Below are positions 6,774 through 9,483 of a stretch of 9,483 bases of DNA, in pieces; the first letter of the stretch is position 1, and the number at the start of each line of letters is the position of its first letter. A program made the position numbers and the translations under genes. The notes under the pieces were generated by a model, which saw only the letters and a list, made by a program, of their open reading frames with translations, had not been told where the DNA came from and searched no databases. This stretch comes from an uncultured Desulfomonile sp. (GTDB lineage: Bacteria; Desulfobacterota; Desulfomonilia; Desulfomonilales; Desulfomonilaceae), in NCBI GenBank assembly GCA_903853735.1, contig CAINUH010000558.1:1-9483 (forward strand), given 5' to 3'.

Positions 6774-8972
6774 ATGGACTGTCACTGTAAGGACCATCTT
6801 CCAGGAGAATGGCACTCTCCCGAGAATTGCGATTGCGCAGGACACGAGCATCCGACGTTCACGTTCGTAATAACGAAGGTGATGGAGACAGATCCAGGAG
6901 TGAGGACTGTTTTCATTTCCAAGCCTTTCATGGAAAATCTCAAACTGGTGGAAGGAGACCCCGTAGAGATACTGTGCGACCAGAAATGTTTTGTTCAGGC
7001 ACGTTCACATCCAAATTCATGGATCGACACCCGCATGATTTCCCTGGATAAGGACACGATGGAGGCAGTGGGTTTGCCACTTTTTGGCCAGGTGAAATTG
7101 AGAAAGGCGATTTGTTGCGAGACTGAAAGCATTGTCCTTGAAGTCCCCCCTCATACTACCCTGTCACGAATTAAAGTCAGGGGAATGATCGAAAAAATCA
7201 GGGGGGCGGTTATCAATGGTCAGGAATATCTGAGATTATGCACTGACCGAGGCGAGGAAATCAGGTTCAGGCTGGTCAGGACGGAGCCTGATGAAGTTTC
7301 ACGATTGTCGGTGTCTACACGACTAAAACTGGTTGATCAGGAGGGTCAGGACTACATTTCCGTCAGCGATACCACATTCAAGGACGTGGGCGGACTGGCC
7401 GAAGCTGTTCGCAAGGTTCGTGAAGTAGTCCAACTGCCTCTCAGACATCCGGAAATTTTTCAACATTTGGGAATCGATCCCCCTCGAGGGGTCCTGCTTC
7501 ATGGCCCTTCCGGCACGGGTAAGACTCTGATAGCAAGGGCAGTCGCAAACGATACGGGCTGCTACTTCAAGAGTATCATCGGTACCGAAATAATGGATAA
7601 GTATTACGGAGAAAGCGAAGCCAAACTTCGTGCCGCATTCGAAGAGGCCGATAAAAGCGCGCCCGCAATCATTTTCATAGATGAAATAGATGCTCTTGCA
7701 CCGCATAGAAATACCACTGAAGGAGACGTAGAACGCAGGGTCACCGCGCAGCTTCTCGCCCTGATGGATGGCTTGGAAGATAGAGGTTCGATCATTGTTC
7801 TTGCCGCAACGAATCTTCCAAACGTGCTTGATTCGGCCCTTAGAAGGCCTGGACGCTTCGACAGGGAAATCTTCATTGGAGTCCCAGACAAGGCAGGTCG
7901 CAAAGAAATTCTTGAAATCCATACGCGTGACATGCCTCTTGAGAAAACTAACCTGGACGAACTGGCCGAGAAAACCCATGGGTTTGTGGGAGCGGACCTG
8001 AAGGCGTTGTGCCGGGAGGCCTCTTACAAAGCTCTGCAGAGAATTCTGCCCGGCTTGGAGGACACCGAACAGAAACTATCCCAAGACTTCCTCGATGCCA
8101 TACGTGTTGAAAGTCAGGATTTTGAAGAGGCCTTGAAGGAGATGCGGCCCTCATCCGGCAGGAGCTTTGAAGTTGATCTCACAGGTTGCGGCTGGGCACG
8201 TCTAGCCGGCTATTCCTCGGAAATCGATTTCCTGAAGGAGATGATCCTGTGGCCTCTACAAAATGATTCATTTTTGTCAGGTCTGGGAGTGAACCGTCCG
8301 GCAGGACTTCTGTTGACCGGCCCGTCAGGTGTAGGAAAGACACTTATGGCCAAGTCGCTGGCAAAGGAGAGCGGCTTCAATGTCATCGAGATACGCGGTC
8401 CTGAGTTGCTGTCCAAATATATGGGGGAAAGCGAACGAAACGTGAGGGATGTGTTTCGACAGGCCCGACAAATGGCCCCAACCATATTGATTCTAGATGG
8501 AATTGACTCCATGGCATCATCGGGATGGTCCGATTCCACAGTCATGGAAAGAGTCGTAAATCAGCTTGCGATGGAAATGAATGCCGGCAGCGGTGAAAAG
8601 CCGATTGTCGTAGTCGCGACCGCCAATCGATCGGCGGATGTTCCAACGACCCTCAAGGCCACAGCCCGATTCGGGTACGAACTAAACCTTAGACCCCCTG
8701 TTTTGCCGGATAGGATCCTACTGTTCGACATGTACCTAAGAAAAGACGGAGTGGTATTTACGGGAGATTTTACCTCTGTTGCGCAAGAATCCGAGGGACT
8801 CGCGGGAGGAGACATAGAAGAGGTTTGTCGACGAGTCATACTTCAGGCTGCCAGACGCGCTCTGGATACCGGCCCTGATGTAATCGGAAAAGTCCTCGTT
8901 TCTGGAGATGATCTGCTCAAGATGCTGGATAGGTTCAGGTTGACGGGAGGGACCAGGAATCCGGGCACCTAG
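6774..8972 (+). CDS. CDC48/p97/VAT-type double AAA+ ATPase with degenerate second ATPase domain
   Basis: A 732-residue type II AAA+ ATPase, a family that forms hexamers and unfolds or extracts proteins by threading them through a pore. Residues 1-26 are a Cys/His-rich extension (C3, C5, C19, C21 plus five histidines). Residues about 28-190 resemble the CDC48 N domain. D1 (about 200-460) is canonical: Walker A GPSGTGKT (244-251), Walker B FIDEID (301-306), fingers R358 and R361, and an aromatic pore loop KYYGESE. D2 (about 470-732) keeps Walker A GPSGVGKT (516-523) and pore loop KYMGESE, but Walker B reads LILDGID, with G576 in place of the catalytic glutamate, and the first finger position is A629 (R632 remains). 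D2 probably binds ATP but hydrolyses it poorly. The C terminus lacks the HbYX tail that docks to proteasomes. The ATG start has AGGGGG close upstream. Confidence 0.93.
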   Translation: MDCHCKDHLPGEWHSPENCDCAGHEHPTFTFVITKVMETDPGVRTVFISKPFMENLKLVEGDPVEILCDQKCFVQARSHPNSWIDTRMISLDKDTMEAVGLPLFGQVKLRKAICCETESIVLEVPPHTTLSRIKVRGMIEKIRGAVINGQEYLRLCTDRGEEIRFRLVRTEPDEVSRLSVSTRLKLVDQEGQDYISVSDTTFKDVGGLAEAVRKVREVVQLPLRHPEIFQHLGIDPPRGVLLHGPSGTGKTLIARAVANDTGCYFKSIIGTEIMDKYYGESEAKLRAAFEEADKSAPAIIFIDEIDALAPHRNTTEGDVERRVTAQLLALMDGLEDRGSIIVLAATNLPNVLDSALRRPGRFDREIFIGVPDKAGRKEILEIHTRDMPLEKTNLDELAEKTHGFVGADLKALCREASYKALQRILPGLEDTEQKLSQDFLDAIRVESQDFEEALKEMRPSSGRSFEVDLTGCGWARLAGYSSEIDFLKEMILWPLQNDSFLSGLGVNRPAGLLLTGPSGVGKTLMAKSLAKESGFNVIEIRGPELLSKYMGESERNVRDVFRQARQMAPTILILDGIDSMASSGWSDSTVMERVVNQLAMEMNAGSGEKPIVVVATANRSADVPTTLKATARFGYELNLRPPVLPDRILLFDMYLRKDGVVFTGDFTSVAQESEGLAGGDIEEVCRRVILQAARRALDTGPDVIGKVLVSGDDLLKMLDRFRLTGGTRNPGT

Positions 8973-9178
8973 CTGGAGCGCCATAAGTTCAACGTATGGA
9001 TTCGATTTTTGAAAATGTTCCAAGACATTAATGTTGATTTGTCGGAGCAAAGAGAATGCCCTAATACTCGGACTGATTTCCGTAACCAAATGTGTTTTGT
9101 CCTGTCGGCACCCTTATGATAGGATGCAATAGTTTTGAAAATGATCTGCAGGCCTAATTATTTGAAAGGAGCAAAATC
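8973..9178. other. Intergenic region between the ATPase and the NifU-like gene
   Basis: No gene and no hairpin-plus-T terminator is visible after the ATPase stop. An 11-base direct repeat TTTTGAAAATG occurs at 9007-9017 and 9133-9143, perhaps by chance in this AT-rich stretch. A candidate promoter at 9097-9125 suggests that the NifU-like gene can be transcribed independently of the ATPase operon. Confidence 0.4.
9097..9125 (+). promoter_or_regulatory. Candidate sigma-70 promoter for the NifU-like gene
   Basis: TTGTCC (9097-9102) and TAGGAT (9120-9125) are 17 bases apart, each matching consensus at four of six positions. An overlapping TATGAT (9115-9120) is a better -10 box but has no well-spaced -35. 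It would give a leader of about 45 bases before the ATG at 9179. Confidence 0.35.
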
Positions 9179-9406
9179 ATGAGAGAAGAAATCCAGGCAG
9201 CCCTGGACATAGTCCGTCCGCAACTCCAAGCTGACGGAGGGGATGCTGAAATTGTTGATGTAACGGCTGACGGGGTTGTGAAGTTAAGACTCAAAGGAGC
9301 CTGTGGGGGTTGCCCCATGAGTCAGATGACTCTTAAGATGGGAATCGAGAGAATATTAAAGGAAAAAGTACCCTCGGTAAAAAGTGTGGAAGCCGTGAAT
9401 TCTTGA
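9179..9406 (+). CDS. NifU C-terminal-domain protein, iron-sulfur cluster scaffold/carrier
   Basis: A complete 75-residue stand-alone NifU C-terminal (Nfu-type) domain. This family binds a labile iron-sulfur cluster between two subunits through a CxxC pair and delivers it to client enzymes in the cytoplasm. The hallmarks are the opening helix [20 protein letters not shown], the beta hairpin [16 protein letters not shown] with both cysteines present (CGGC), and the closing helix [18 protein letters not shown]. The size is typical for the single-domain form, with no A-type or IscU domain attached. The start is secure: AAGGAG lies seven bases before the ATG. It follows the ATPase gene after 206 bases with its own candidate promoter, so a link with the ATPase is possible but not shown. 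Specific naming as nfuA or nifU is avoided because it is only the bare domain. Confidence 0.92.
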   Translation: MREEIQAALDIVRPQLQADGGDAEIVDVTADGVVKLRLKGACGGCPMSQMTLKMGIERILKEKVPSVKSVEAVNS

Positions 9407-9483
9407 GGCGACCAGCGCGATGAGGACTTGTTTCTGTCGCAATCGATAACCGCCATGCCGAATTTCTTGCATGAATGGAATCC

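Noticed and set aside
7323..7979. Long open frame (218 codons) on the minus strand
   Set aside because: It lies wholly antisense to the well-supported D1 domain of the ATPase, has no family resemblance, and is an expected shadow of a conserved gene.
8973..9089. Terminator after the ATPase gene
   Set aside because: No stable stem followed by a T run was found; the T-rich patch near 9006 has no hairpin before it.
9453..9483. ATG opening a frame that runs off the right edge
   Set aside because: No ribosome site precedes it and only ten codons are visible, so no gene can be supported.

Overview
The window looks like ordinary chromosomal DNA from an anaerobic bacterium of the former Deltaproteobacteria (Desulfobacterota). 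That placement is an inference. It rests on a bacterial CDC48/VAT-type double AAA+ ATPase, a stand-alone NifU C-terminal protein, an acyl-CoA synthetase with a drifted phosphate-loop motif, and a dispersed palindromic repeat whose translation reads VIPAKAGIQ. Base composition is balanced. I see no rRNA, tRNA, CRISPR array, transposase or phage module.

Left part (1-1866, minus strand): the 5' end of a membrane sensor kinase, probably PilS/NtrB-like, runs off the left edge. Just upstream of it, in the same direction, lies a complete AMP-forming acyl-CoA synthetase. A non-coding stretch of about 400 bases follows. It separates the synthetase from a rightward gene for a small secreted six-cysteine protein (2263-2559). 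A dispersed palindromic repeat sits at 2609-2661, between this gene and the leftward genes that converge on it.

Middle part (2773-6016, minus strand), in transcription order: a small secreted protein of 88 residues with the best promoter in the window (extended -10), a weak hairpin, an 853-residue exported TPR protein with a long low-complexity middle, and a 61-residue protein with two membrane helices. The TPR gene and the 61-residue gene are close enough to be cotranscribed. Together they look like an envelope-directed cluster of unknown function.

Right part (6363-9406, plus strand): a cytoplasmic 131-residue protein of unknown family lies 15 bases ahead of a 732-residue CDC48-type ATPase. 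Past a 206-base gap is a 75-residue NifU-like iron-sulfur carrier protein. The ATPase is the most interesting item. Its first ATPase ring is canonical. Its second ring keeps the nucleotide-binding P-loop but lacks the Walker B glutamate (DG instead of DE) and one of two arginine-finger positions. The protein also starts with a Cys/His-rich extension that could bind metal. The sequence therefore suggests an unfoldase-like machine with one working and one probably regulatory ring, and with an uncharacterised small partner gene.
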